This document shows positions 50,624 through 61,272 of a stretch of DNA of 64,000 nt, piece by piece. The notes under the pieces were generated by a model, which saw nothing but the letters and a program-made list of their open reading frames with translations, was not told the origin of the DNA and did not search any database. A program made the translations under genes and the position numbers. The stretch lies in NCBI GenBank assembly GCA_016710115.1, contig JADJLN010000018.1:37764-101763 (forward strand). The letters run 5' to 3'. Position 1 is the stretch's first letter, and each line of letters begins with the position of its first letter. This stretch comes from Saprospiraceae bacterium (lineage in GTDB: Bacteria > Bacteroidota > Bacteroidia > Chitinophagales > Saprospiraceae).

Positions 50624-51937
50624 TCATTGGCGAATGCGGGCTGCTTCCAGCTGCAGGTCCATCAAGGTGGCCGTCTCATCCGGAGTCAGGATTCCGCCCA
50701 GTAGATCCGACTGTTCGTACGGATCCTGGATCAGATTATAAAATTCTTCCTGACCATTGTCAAACTGAATCCATTTATAGGATGCATCCCGAACTGTAAA
50801 ACCCGATTTGTTCGGAGAGGCATTCAGTATTTCCGAATAGAGATAGGACCGTTTGCCGGCATTTGATTGTGACAAAGTCGGGTAGAAACTGTAGCTGTCC
50901 TCACTTTGTGGTTTGGTCACTCCGGCGAGTTCCAGAATGGTGGCAAACAGATCCGTGCTGCTGATCAAACCGGCTTCCCGTTGATTTTTTCGGGTGACTC
51001 CCTTGCCGGCTATGATCATGGGCACATGGAGTCCGCCCTGGTAGAGACTCCCCTTGCCCTGGCCGGTGGTGTATGGCGACTGCAAGACCTGGAGAGGCGA
51101 GCCGTTGTCCCCGATAAAAATCACGATGGTATTCTCCAGTTGATCTGCCGGAATATGGTTCATCAAACGTCCCATTTCATGATCGATACTTTCGATCATG
51201 GCCATGAAATAGGGCAAGGGGTTTGCATCAATACTGGCCTGATCGGTGGGCAGACTTCCCTGTGTGTGCAGGGTATCTGGTGGAAGATGAAACGGTACAT
51301 GTGGTGCGGTATAGGCCACCCAGCAAAACCAGGGCTTGGTCTGATCGCCGATCCACTCGATCGCCAGGTCGGTAATCTTGGTTGTGATATATCCGGAATA
51401 CTGGGCTGTCTGGCCATTCTGGGTGAGGGGCCAGGTAAAATAATCCTGCACGGCTCCGCTCAGAAGTCCGGCATAATAACCTACACCCATGTCTGTGGGG
51501 CGGGTAGGTTCCATATTGGAGAGATGCCATTTGCCGATGATTGCGTGGCTGTAAGCCTGATTGGTGGCTTCGTCCAATGCCGTTTGCAGGGTGGTTTCGG
51601 TAATCGGAATAGTGGACTCCGTTTCGGCGTTGAGCACGCCGGTGCGGTAACCGTAACGCCCGGTCAGGATGGATGCCCGGGTGGGAGAACACAGGGGATA
51701 GGCCCAGACCTGATCGAATGTGATTCCTTCCTGAACCAGCCTTTCCAGGTGCGGCATGTGCGGCTTGATACTGCCAATGGCATAGCCCGGTGTTGCCTCG
51801 ATGCCCAGGTCATCGGCGATGATGAGGAGGATGTTTGGAGGGGTATTACCGGATGGGTCGCCATCGATGATTTTGTCTTTGGTGCATCCGGTCCACGTCA
51901 TAGATAATAGAAGGAAGGGCAGTATTACTTTTTTCAT
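50624..51937 (-). CDS. Sulfatase (S1 family) lipoprotein
   Basis: 437 residues with an SPII signal (lipobox TWTGC, cysteine at 18). The N-terminal metal site is NILLIIADDLGIE; the active-site signature PLCSPTRASILTGRYGYRTG contains the cysteine that is converted to formylglycine (C-x-P-x-R). IGKWHL and IVIFIGDNGSP supply further catalytic and calcium residues. It hydrolyses sulfate esters, probably from polysaccharides, in the periplasm or at the cell surface. The maturase is not obvious nearby, although two radical SAM genes lie in the window; neither resembles an anaerobic sulfatase maturase strongly enough to claim it. Confidence 0.92.
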   Translation of the reverse strand: MKKVILPFLLLSMTWTGCTKDKIIDGDPSGNTPPNILLIIADDLGIEATPGYAIGSIKPHMPHLERLVQEGITFDQVWAYPLCSPTRASILTGRYGYRTGVLNAETESTIPITETTLQTALDEATNQAYSHAIIGKWHLSNMEPTRPTDMGVGYYAGLLSGAVQDYFTWPLTQNGQTAQYSGYITTKITDLAIEWIGDQTKPWFCWVAYTAPHVPFHLPPDTLHTQGSLPTDQASIDANPLPYFMAMIESIDHEMGRLMNHIPADQLENTIVIFIGDNGSPLQVLQSPYTTGQGKGSLYQGGLHVPMIIAGKGVTRKNQREAGLISSTDLFATILELAGVTKPQSEDSYSFYPTLSQSNAGKRSYLYSEILNASPNKSGFTVRDASYKWIQFDNGQEEFYNLIQDPYEQSDLLGGILTPDETATLMDLQLEAARIRQ

Positions 51938-52495
51938 ATGCCTTGGATGAAATCCAGGATGGTGGGTTTAACCAGATGTGTTTCAACAACTCAACGGAGA
52001 TGTGTTATCAAAGGTATTCTGAATTTGCGGGAGGCCCTGAAGGCGATAGATAACAATCGATTTTGGACACTCGAATTTGAAGTTTGTGATTTAAATCTGT
52101 CCAAAACGTTTTAAACTGCAGAAGATGTTTGCTGAAATTCAAGCAACACTATATTGACACCTTTAAAAGTCCCACAAGGACCGGCAAGCAAGCAATAATG
52201 GACTTTTTTTGGATGAAACCTGTCAACAACTGCCGTTTGGCGTTGGGTGAAATGCAGCAATCGCGCTGATGTAAGCCCATTTTGGCGTTCTTTTGCCGGA
52301 GGGAACTACCCCGTTGAAATTCAGAGGAGAATGCCGCCAAGGGCAACCTTCCGAAGTTTATTTTGGACAGTGATTTGCCTGCCAGTCGGCAGTCTGGTTC
52401 GGGATTTGAGATTTGTCTTTTGGTGATTTCACTTGGAAATGGTCTCAGGATCCATGCAATCTCACATCCATTCCTGAATACCGTATTTTCACCCC
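51938..52495. other. Intergenic region between divergent sulfatase and radical SAM genes
   Basis: About 560 bp with no credible gene. It should hold both promoters, but no exact TAnnTTTG with good spacing is evident before either start; TATTTTCA precedes the radical SAM ATG by a few bases. Confidence 0.4.
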
Positions 52496-54693
52496 ATGGG
52501 CCCTGTCTACCTCATCACCCCTCCGTTCACCCAGCTGAACACGCCCTATCCGGCGACAGCCTACCTCAAGGGGTTTCTGAACACGCGGGGCATCCCGGCC
52601 CGACAGGATGACCTGGGCATCGAGGTCATCCTCCGGTTGTTCAGCCGACAGGGGCTGACCGACCTGTTCGACCAGATCAAACCCGGACAGACGCCCGTTT
52701 CGGAAAATGCCCGACGGATCATCGCTTTGCGTGAACACTACATCCACAGCATCGATGCGGTGATCGCCTTCCTCCAGGGTAAAAACCCCACCCTGGCACA
52801 CCGCATCTGCCAGGACCACTTCCTGCCCGAAGCATCACGATTTGCTCAGCTGGATGATCTGGAATGGGCCTTTGGTGCTCTCGGCATCCAGGACCAGGCC
52901 AAGCATATGGCCACCCTTTATCTCGAAGACCTGTCCGATCTTATTCAGGAATGTGTGGACCCGCATTTTGGCTTCAGCCGCTATGCCGAGCGTTTGGGAC
53001 GATGTGCAGCCACGTTTGATGAGATCCACGAATCCCTGCAGGCCCCGAGAACCTATATCGATACCCTTTTACTCGACCTCCTGGCTGGGCGCATGGCCCA
53101 GGTACAGCCTGGCCTTGTTGCCTTTTCCGTTCCATTTCCGGGGAATCTCTACGCCGGTTTCCGCTGTGCGCAGTGGATCAAGACCTATCATCCGGACATA
53201 CCGGTGGCCATGGGTGGAGGATTTGCCAACACGGAGTTGCGCTCCCTCACCGATACACGGGTGTTTGACTTCTTCGACTTCATCACCCTCGACGATGGAG
53301 AAGCGCCACTCGAACATCTGGTGGAGCACCTGGCCGGGAAACGGCCGCAAGCGTTGTTAAAACGGACTTTCGCGCGGGTCGATGGACAGGTGGACTACCT
53401 CAATTTCTCTCTGGACAAAGACTATAAGCAGGCCGACTGCGGCACTCCGGATTACAGCGACCTGCCCCTGGACCGCTACATCTCCGTCCTGGAAGTAGCC
53501 AATCCTATGCACCGGATGTGGAGCGATGGGCGGTGGAACAAACTGACCATGGCCCATGGCTGTTACTGGGGCAAATGCACCTTCTGCGATATCTCCCTGG
53601 ATTACATCCAGAAGTACGAGCCCCTCACTGCAAAACTGCTCTGCGACCGCATGGAGGAAATGATCGCAGCCACCGGAGAGACCGGCTTCCACTTTGTCGA
53701 TGAGGCGGCCCCACCAGCCCTGATGCGCGAACTGGCCCTGGAGATCCTCCGACGGAAACTGACAGTGACCTGGTGGACCAATATCCGGTTTGAGAAGAGC
53801 TTTTCTCAAGACCTATGCCTGCTCCTCCGGGCATCCGGATGTATCGCCGTGTTCAGGTGGCCTGGAAGTCGCCTCCGACCGCCTGTTGGACCTCATACAG
53901 AAAAGGGGTCAGTGTGGCGCAGGTCGCCCGGGTGACCCGTAACTTCACCGAGCAGGGCATCATGGTACATGCCTACCTGATGTATGCCTTTCCGACACAG
54001 ACAGTGCAAGAAACGGTTGACTCCCTGGAGATGGTGCGGCAGCTGTTTGAAGCCGGTGTGATCCAGTCGGGTTTCTGGCACCAGTTTGCGATGACGGCGC
54101 ACAGTCCTGTGGGATTAAAACCGCAACAATTCGGCGTAAAATCTACTACAACCGCCCTGGGTTCGTTCGCCAATAATGACTTGGAATTTATCGATGCGAC
54201 GGGCATTGATCACAATCGATTCAGTTTTGGACTGAAAAAATCCTTGTTGAATTTCATGCATGGTATCGGTTTTGAATTTCCGTTGCAGGAATGGTTTGAA
54301 TTTCCGATTCCAAAGACGAGCATTCCGGCTGACTATATCCAACAATCGTTAAGTCAAGAGGAACCCTTCAACTGGCGACCCAAAGCAAAAGTCATTTGGC
54401 TGGGTCATCCTGTGTCGGGACGTCCTATTCCACGCTTGTCCAAAAAAGATGACCGGAAAGGGCTGGAATTGGCCATTCATGATCTACATGAATCGGTGGC
54501 CATCAAATTACCCAAGGATCTAGGTAAGTGGCTGCTCGATCTACTTCCTCGAATTTCTGCAAATCAACAGGAGTGTCTGACCTTGGGCGATATCACCTCT
54601 CTATATCAAGCAGCCGGCCTTTCCGATCTGGAACTGATATGGGATGGACGTGAGATGAAGAAGTTGAGGGAGAGAGGGTTGGTGGTGGTGTGA
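52496..54693 (+). CDS. B12-binding-type radical SAM protein, two frameshifts
   Basis: About 730 residues. The N-terminal region (VYLITPPFTQLNTPYPATAY ... VAMGGGFANTE) resembles a cobalamin-binding Rossmann domain. The radical SAM motif is CYWGKCTFCD near residue 355, followed by FVDEAAPP. The second half has EQGIMVHAYLMYAFPTQT and DSLEMVRQLFE. Two indels near 53852 (GTGTTCAGG) and 53904 (CAGAAAAGGGG) shift the frame; removing one T and one A restores VSGGLEVASDRLLDLIQKGV. Substrate unknown; the class includes methyltransferases and ring-forming enzymes. The conserved His of canonical B12 binding (DxHxxG) is not seen, so cobalamin use is uncertain. Confidence 0.85.
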
Positions 54694-54719
54694 ATTTTTT
54701 CTATAAAAACAATCACACC

Positions 54720-55796
54720 CTATTCGCAATTTTCAACTTCAACATTCAGTTTATCGAAATGAGCTTGCACATACGATTTTATCCCTGCTTCCAACACTCT
54801 CTCATCCAATATCTTTAAACACTTCCGTTCCAGTTTTTCAATTTTTTTCCATGTTTTTTCTCTATGTTGGTATCAGATTTATTAGAATGATAAATAGATC
54901 CTGCTTCAACGAGAAGCAATCCCAGCTCCTCACATTGGATCCTATTTAAACATGAAATCACTTTTGAAAGGTCTTGAAGACTTATAGATTCCAGAAATAC
55001 CTTCAATCCTTTTTATAAAGGACTGATTCGAATGTACTAGATCGTTTGATAATTTCAGCATGTGCCAATTCTTGTCCTGCAGTCTCAGAAGTATCTTCAA
55101 GGAATAACAATTTCGGATTCGCTCGATTAACAATTCAATATTCGCAAAATTTTTAATTGCAACTCCATTATCAAGCTTGTAAACGGGTGAGCATTTATCC
55201 AGAAATAAAGCCCCATTATAGGCAAAATCGAAATCATCTTGGTAATAAACCTCCAAAATCAACCATCTATAATCATCTTCAGGATGAAAGTAAAAGGTAT
55301 ATTGTTCCCAATCACCAGAAACCACCTGAGGAGATTTATCTAGCAATTCAGCCTTGTCACAAGGCGAATTTCCTCCGAAAATTCTCAGGATAGTCGGCAT
55401 GGTATAGTTGACCAGCTCACCTCTCTTATTTGGGCTTAAATAATATTTAGATCGGGCCAAATAAACCGAGAACTGATACTTATCCCCTTTTCTTAATGGA
55501 GATGACAATACTTGAGAGACACTCTCCCAAGTGTAATTCTCTCTAACCACCATGGCGATATAGGTATTTCCATCATAAGATGAAAAAGAATTTCCATATA
55601 TTAAATAATCAGAATCAGAGCTTGGCTGAGTGTCGGGTGGAGACTCATTTGGAAACCCGCAATCAAACCACCCTGAAGGAGTAAAACCTGCATTAGGCTC
55701 ACCTTCAAATGATGGATTCTCCAGGTAGATGATCTCCTGCCCTGGCAGACAGGAACAGACGATCATTGCGCACACAATAATATACAATCGAATCAT
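54720..55796 (-). CDS. Secreted carbohydrate-binding-like protein (Saprospiria type), two frameshifts
   Basis: About 358 residues when corrected. Signal peptide MIRLYIIVCAMIVCSCL is followed by a galactose-binding-like domain starting IYLENPSFEGEPNAG...GWFDCGF and containing DGNTYIAMVVREN, SPLRKGDKYQFSVYLARS and an ILRIFGG...CDKAELL segment. The C-terminal ~110 residues are helical (LQDLSKVISCLNRI..., LERKCLKILDERVLEAGIKS), possibly coiled coil. Frame changes near 54960-55000 and 54860 join three segments. Similar 'NPSFEG' domains are frequent on secreted Bacteroidota proteins. Function is unknown. Confidence 0.65.
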
Positions 55797-55860
55797 ATTA
55801 TACGAATCTAATAAAAGTAAAATCATTCATCATTGCCCTAAGTGAAGCCTTTGAATAAAA

Positions 55861-56299
55861 TCAATTCTCTTTCAGGTCAAACTTGTCTAAAACCAGCTTT
55901 TCAACCTGCTCTGCCTTAAAATCAAACCAGTCTTGCCGATATTTGGAATCATCGATCAGGCGATTGAAGTGCTGAAATGGCTTTCGTTCATTCAACACCT
56001 CTAGAAGTCTTCTTTGAAAATATGCGTCCTGCAGTTGGTCAGCAAATGTTTCCATTATTTTAAAGCCTTCATGGCTTGAAGGTGGTTCTATCCGAACATA
56101 ATCAGATTCATTTTTTGTGACTTCGTAGATATCAGGTTGAAATGCATCCAGATATTCCTGTTCATCAGTGATGACTCAAAGCCTCAGGAATGTCAATTAC
56201 CTCAAGGGTCAATTTATTCACGTAACAAACATATCCAGCCTCAAGACTTTGTACAATACTCTTGAGTATGGGCCTCAATTTATCCAAAGAAACAGCCAT
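55861..56299 (-). CDS. UPF0158 family protein, one frameshift
   Basis: About 145 residues. The N-terminus MAVSLDKLRPILKSIVQSLE then GYVCYVNKLTLEVIDIPE reads in one frame. After a shift near 56172 the rest (DEQEYLDAFQPDIYEV..., METFADQLQDAYFQRRLLEVL then NERKPFQHFNRLI, WFDFKAEQVEKLV) matches the UPF0158 pattern. The start ATG at 56299 overlaps the end of the DUF3024 gene by 20 nt, so the two are coupled. Neither family has an established function. The pair is common enough in Bacteroidota that it may act together. Confidence 0.75.
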
Positions 56300-56621
56300 G
56301 GGTATCCTTTTTTATGGTTAACAACATTTCCTGGAGCCTTGGTGATTCTGGAAATGGTGCGTATGCATTCCATTTCAAACTTGCTCTCATCCAGAAGAGC
56401 TTCCAAACCCTTCTGGATTGAATGTATCTGATCTTCGCCAATGGTTCTGTATGGGACACTTGTGGATCGTTCCATGCAGGCCGGATCTCATAGAGCTCTA
56501 TAGTGTGGTTGGTATACGTATACCCATAGTCCAGCTTGTTCTGTATTGCAGGATCCTCCGGCCGTAGCGACTCAATAAATATCTCCATTTCTCTTTCTTG
56601 GAGGTCGATCAGTTTTGCCAC
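56280..56621 (-). CDS. DUF3024 domain protein
   Basis: A 113-residue protein matching DUF3024: IFIESLRPEDPAIQNKLDYGY, LYEIRPAWNDP, AKIRYIQSRRVWKLFWMRA, LKWNAYAPFPESPRL and the C-terminal HGCFFG. Family proteins are small and soluble with no known activity. It lies upstream of, and overlapping with, the UPF0158 gene on the same strand. The frame is intact. The ATG at 56621 fits the family's usual start region. Confidence 0.85.
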   Translation of the reverse strand: MAKLIDLQEREMEIFIESLRPEDPAIQNKLDYGYTYTNHTIELYEIRPAWNDPQVSHTEPLAKIRYIQSRRVWKLFWMRASLKWNAYAPFPESPRLQEMLLTIKKDTHGCFFG

Positions 56622-56643
56622 TGGGTAAAGATATTTATTTTTG

Positions 56644-56770
56644 AACGTTTCGCAGCTACACGCAGGTGGGGATTTTTAGCACTGAACTTCATTAAAAGTA
56701 CAGAACTTTTATTTTGTACTTCACTTTCATAGCAGCACTGAACCCCCACTTGAGTGTAGGTGCTGTTAGC
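56644..56770. repeat. attC-like hairpin repeat, copy 1
   Basis: About 127 bp of imperfect palindrome. The left arm AACGTTTCGCAGCTACACGC...GTGGGGATTTTTAGCAC pairs with the right arm GAACCCCCAC...GTGTAGGTGCTGTTAGC. A second copy at 57731 has the same arms and a different centre. The arm layout (outer AAC/GTT, inner box, large variable loop) resembles integron attC sites. Confidence 0.6.
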
Positions 56771-56808
56771 GGGTCGTTGTTTTATTTCGCTTTTGATATG
56801 AAATAGTC

Positions 56809-57686
56809 TCAAGTTGCTTTTGATATGTCTGCGATTATTTTTTCATTTACTTCTGCATTTTCTTTAGAATCCGTTATAAAAACACTTATAAAAAAATTGT
56901 TGTTATCGGGTAAGAAAACGACACCAATATCATTTACCGCAGCTGTTATTCCAGTTTCTTTGTTTGTGCCAGACCATCCTGTTTTATGTGCAACCACGGT
57001 TCCAACAGGTAAATTCCCTTTTAACCGCTTTTGCCAGTAGCTGTCTCTTTCATAATTTTCCATAGAAAATCATAACTGCTTGGGCTTAGCAAGTTGCTCT
57101 CATTGAGAAAAAAGAGTTCGAGTATTTGGTTAGCAGCTAAAGGTGTCGTCCAATTCTCAAATTGTCTATCCCAATTATTCTGCATTACTTCCTCATTGAT
57201 TTTAATAGAAATGTTATCAACCCCACTTGCTTTGATGTAGTTTTCAACAAAGTTAGGCCCCCCAAGAATTTTTAATAAAATATCACACCCCACATTATCG
57301 CTTTGAGAAATAGTATATTCTAAAATTTCAGCGATACTAAGATTAGCTCCCTCCGGGTATTTTTCTCTAATTGGACTCCATAAACCAGGCAAAAGTTCAC
57401 TTTTTTTGATTTTTATTTTCTGGTTTAACTTAAAATTCCCCCTATCTATTTCGGAAAGCATAGCCAGCCCAATATGAAATTTGAACACACTTTGCATTGG
57501 AAAATGTCTTTCTCCATTTATTGAAAACACATCCTGTCCATTATTTCCAAGTACTGCAACCCCTATAGTAGTATTCTTTGATGAAATGATTTTTTGTATT
57601 TCTTGTTTTAACGAATCTATCGGTTGAGCAAAAGTATTGCAAACCGTGAGTAATAAAATAATAGCTGTTAATTGAAATATTTTCAT
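56809..57686 (-). CDS. Class A beta-lactamase (PER/CfxA/CGA-like subclass A2), one frameshift
   Basis: About 292 residues with a signal peptide (cleavage near TFAQP). The catalytic S-x-x-K is SVFK in MQSVFKFHIGLAM, the SDN loop is SQSDN, and the third motif is KTG in AHKTGWSG; a Trp follows KTG where Thr or Ser is usual. The layout and the IREKYPEGANLSIAEILEY region point to the Bacteroidota subclass A2 penicillinases/cephalosporinases. The frame breaks at the AAAA run in GGCAAAAGCGG near 57045; one added base gives GKxRLKGNLP. It lies alone between two attC-like repeats, as a gene cassette would. Substrate range cannot be predicted. Confidence 0.88.
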
Positions 57687-57730
57687 TTTATTTTTTGTCT
57701 TTATGATTATGGTGTCTCTTTACAATGCCC

Positions 57731-57864
57731 GCTAACGTTTTGCAGCTACACGCAGGCAGGGATTTTTAGCACTAAACTTCCTACGAAGAACTGAACTTTA
57801 AATTTAGCACTTTCCTGTCATACGAAGCACGAAACCCCTGCTTGCTTGTAGGTGCTGTTATAGC
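57731..57864. repeat. attC-like hairpin repeat, copy 2
   Basis: About 134 bp beginning GCTAACG and ending GTTATAGC, with the same conserved arms as copy 1 (GCAGCTACACGCAGG..GGGATTTTTAGCACT and ACCCCTGC...TGTAGGTGCTGTTA) and a different central part. Same orientation as copy 1. Confidence 0.6.
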
Positions 57865-58090
57865 CAGTGGTTCTTGTCGTCTGTCCTTGTAAACCATTGT
57901 GATTGTTGAGATTCAGTGTCAGTGTCATTGTCTGTTGGGTTGTGCGTTGCGTTTTTTATTTTTTTGAAGGGTCGGTAAATTTTTTAAAACAATTTTGTCT
58001 TGCGTTGGCTTTGCAAGCTCTTTGACAAAGCTTTGGTCTGCGTGTTGGCTTTGTGGGGCTTTGGCAATGTGCTTGCAAATTGGGTAGCAA
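57865..58090. other. GT-rich low-complexity intergenic sequence
   Basis: No gene is seen. It contains repeated GTTGGCTTTG, CTTTGGC and CTTTGC words. Confidence 0.5.
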
Positions 58091-60341
58091 TTAATAATTT
58101 AATGTCAGTCCAACTCCAAATCCCATATCGCTATCGTAGTGTGTTCTAATCCCCATATTTCTATTTATGATATAACGCAAGTCAACCATAAAATTCTTTG
58201 TCTGTATTTACCATAAAACCAGCTCTTATTCTTTTCGTAATCGGTATATCTTCTCGCATTAAAGAAAGTCGAACAATTCCATCGTGATACACTTCTGCCT
58301 GAAAATTCACCAACATTGGAAGCGTGTACATAAACCTAAACTTACAGCAGTTCTGTTGTCTTTTTATTTACTTGTCCGAATAAATTTTCTTCTTGTTCAT
58401 CAATTCCCATTTTTCTGTATCGCCAATCAAAACCAATAAATGGCATCAGCCATTGCATTTTTCCAATGTATCGTCCTATATGTGTTTCGGTTTCATAGCC
58501 GTGCATATCATTGTAGCCTAAACGCCATTCTGAACCTATGCTCCAACGAGTGTTTTTGTAACATTGCCATTCCATCGTTTCCGTTGGTAGCAAAATCGTT
58601 GTCTGCCATAAAATGAAATTTACGGTCGTCTGCAAATAGTTTACGTTGAGCCAATTTAGGATTTGTTATTAAAGGATTTGGAGCTTGATTTTCATAAGTA
58701 AATACTCTGCCCATACCACTCATCATATGGTAGAGAATATGACAGTGAAAAAAACCAATCGCCTTCTACATTGGCGTTAAATTCCAATGTATCGGTTTCC
58801 ATTGGCATAATGTCCACAACATTTTTAAGGGTGCATTGGCGCCTTGACCATTGAGTAAACGAAAATCGTGTCCGTGCAAGTGCATTGGATGTCGCATCAT
58901 AGAGTTGTTATATAAAACGATACGAACATTTTCACCTTTTTGATTAGAATTTTATCAGTTTCAGATATTACTCTATTATCTAAACTCCAAACATAGCGGT
59001 TCATATTTCCTGTTAGTGTAAATTTTAACTCTTTTACGGGTGCATCTTTTGGAAGTGAAGTATTGTTGGGTGATTTCAACATTGCATAGTTTAACGTAAC
59101 AATATCTGCCAAAGCATTGGCGTTGTATCGGTTTGGGTCGTTATCACTTTGTTTTGGTTTGCTGTCTCCAGTAATTTCCGGATACATTACCACATTCATA
59201 TCCATTTGATTTAGGCTCATATTCATTTCCATATCGTCCAAATCGCCATTCATTTTCATCATATCATTCATCATCTTCATTCCTTCAAAATACTTCAATC
59301 TTGGTTGTGATGATTTCAGTTGTTTTATGCCGTTGCCAATGTATAATGATGCAGAATTGGTTCTGTCTTCGGTGGTTGCCAAAAATTCAAAAGCCGTATT
59401 TTCGGCAGGAATAGTTACAATAATATCGTAGGTTTCAGAAACAGCAATAATCAATCTATCTACTTCAACAGGCTCTACATCGTTGCCATCATTAGCAACT
59501 ACGGTAATTTTTCCACCTGCATAAGTAAGCCAAAAGTAAGATGAAGCACCACCATTTGAAATTCTTAAACGCACTTTGTCGCCTGCCTTTAATTCCTTTC
59601 CGTCAATTATTGAAAGGTCGGTAATGGATTTGCCATTCATCAATATTTTTTTCGTAATACACATCGCTTACATCCATTGCCAACATTCGTTTCCATTCGT
59701 TTTTGAGTTTAGTTTTGAAATGCCCAGCTTTAATGGCTTCTGCATAACTTTGAACGGCATTTTTTTTCAATGCTGGGTAATCGTTGGCATTATGCAACAT
59801 TCTGTGAATGTTTTTCAGGTTTTAAGTCTGTCCATTCGCTTAATACAATGGGAACGGTAGGTAAATCATCAATTCCCTTTCGAAATGTTTTGTCATCAGA
59901 TTTTTTGAGCATTATAAAATTGCCATACATTCCTATTTGTTCTTGCAAACCAGAATGACTGTGATACCAATGTGTGCCATTTTGAATAATTGGAAAACGG
60001 TAAACGTGTGTAGTATTTGGCTTGATTGGCATTTGCGTCAAATTAGGAACGCCATCTTCTTTGTTGGGTAAAAATAAGCCGTGCCAATGCAAAGATGTTT
60101 CTTCTTTAAGCAAATTATGAACGTAAATTTCTGCTGTGTCGCCTTCTGTAAAGACGAGCGTTGGCATAGGGATTTGTCCGTTTACGGCTATGGCTCTTTT
60201 GAATTTCCCAGTAAAGTTTACCAAAGTGTCTTTTACATAAAGGTCGTAACGAACTGTTTTTTGAGCGGATATATTATTACTGACCAATAGTAAAAATACT
60301 ATCGGCAGCAATTTTTTTGAAAGAATATTTTGTAGAACCAT
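58091..60341 (-). CDS. Multicopper oxidase with C-terminal outer-membrane-like domain, several frameshifts
   Basis: Reading minus strand and joining four or more frame segments gives about 750 residues. They contain a signal peptide (MVLQNILSKKLLPIVFLLLV...), a first cupredoxin with HWHG and HSHSG copper ligands, a Met-rich stretch near residues 380-420 (MMNDMMKMNGDLDDMEMNM), then HPMHLHGHDF and HCHILYHMMSGMG ligands of the third domain. After that come about 170 residues (EWRLGYNDMHGYETETHIGRY...GLTLNY) that look like a CopB-type beta-barrel. Such enzymes oxidise Cu(I) in copper resistance. Frame changes occur near 59800, 59640, 58900 and 58580. It precedes the copper HMA and ATPase genes. 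Confidence 0.85.
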
Positions 60342-60421
60342 TTTAAGATTTTCATTTGTTGAGTTTAAGAAATGGCGTAACCGTTTTCGATTACGCCAAA
60401 TTGGAGTTTATTTAATGGTTT

Positions 60422-61261
60422 CTACTGTTTTGCCACAAGTAAGCATTTGCGAACCGTAGTATGGATTTTTACTGCGTTTTCTTTGCTCAACCTATTTGCT
60501 CCTTTACCATCGTTATACATTGGGCAATTTTGATAGTATATAGAATAATCCTGTTTACTGACTTTGAGCAAAGCATAAAAGTTTGCTGACAAATCCATAA
60601 AAACGACACGCTGTTTTTCTATAATTGTAGTAGCTGCAATTTTTTCGGTATTTGATTTTAAACTACTCATCACTTTCATCCAAACAGTGTGTTCTTCTGA
60701 TGAGAGTTTTTCCATTTTAACCGAATTGATATTTGCAAGTACGTCTTTAGCTAATGTTGAAACTAATTTACCGTCTGATTTTACCAAAGCATCTTTTAAA
60801 GCAAAGTAACTTTCGAAAATCGTTTTCAGTTGATTTACTTCTTGCTTCGTTTCAACTACGTTTTCTTGATTGTGCATTGAGTGGTCTTCAATAACTGCGG
60901 TTGAAACAATTGCCGTTTTGTTTACCCTTTCGTATTGGCAACATCCAGCAAGTTTACTATACACATCATCTGGAGCGAGGAATTTGTCGCTATCATAACC
61001 AGCCAATGCAATACGTTTCAAAATTTCATCTTGATTTGTTTTGGTGCTGTCGTATGTGATTGTTGCCATTTTAGTGTCTTTGTTCCAGTCCACATTAGCA
61101 ATCTTCTTTACACTTCCTGCTGTTTCAATGGTCTTTTCACACATTTCACAGTTACCATAAATTTTTACACTCTCAGTTTTAGTATTTTTAATTTGAGCAT
61201 TACAAGAGGAAAATGAAAATAGCAATATAGTTGCTGCTGATATTTTTGAAATTAAGTTCAT
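60422..61261 (-). CDS. Heavy-metal-associated domain plus DUF3347 lipoprotein
   Basis: 279 residues with an SPII signal (lipobox SFSSC, cysteine near 20). An HMA domain follows with the metal-binding GNCEMC motif near residue 39 and the usual I-to-L spacing to YDS. A DUF3347 domain fills roughly residues 140-275 (IFESYFALKDALVKSD...KVSKQDYSIYYQNCPMYNDG). This pairing is common in Bacteroidota copper clusters and is thought to bind Cu in the periplasm. It sits 80 nt after the multicopper oxidase gene and 11 nt after copA on the same strand, and is intact. Confidence 0.85.
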   Translation of the reverse strand: MNLISKISAATILLFSFSSCNAQIKNTKTESVKIYGNCEMCEKTIETAGSVKKIANVDWNKDTKMATITYDSTKTNQDEILKRIALAGYDSDKFLAPDDVYSKLAGCCQYERVNKTAIVSTAVIEDHSMHNQENVVETKQEVNQLKTIFESYFALKDALVKSDGKLVSTLAKDVLANINSVKMEKLSSEEHTVWMKVMSSLKSNTEKIAATTIIEKQRVVFMDLSANFYALLKVSKQDYSIYYQNCPMYNDGKGANRLSKENAVKIHTTVRKCLLVAKQ

Positions 61262-61272
61262 ATCTGTTATTT

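Noticed and set aside
50906..51907. 333-residue plus-strand frame opposite the sulfatase
   Set aside because: The sulfatase signature and signal peptide are on the minus strand; the plus frame is a codon-bias shadow.
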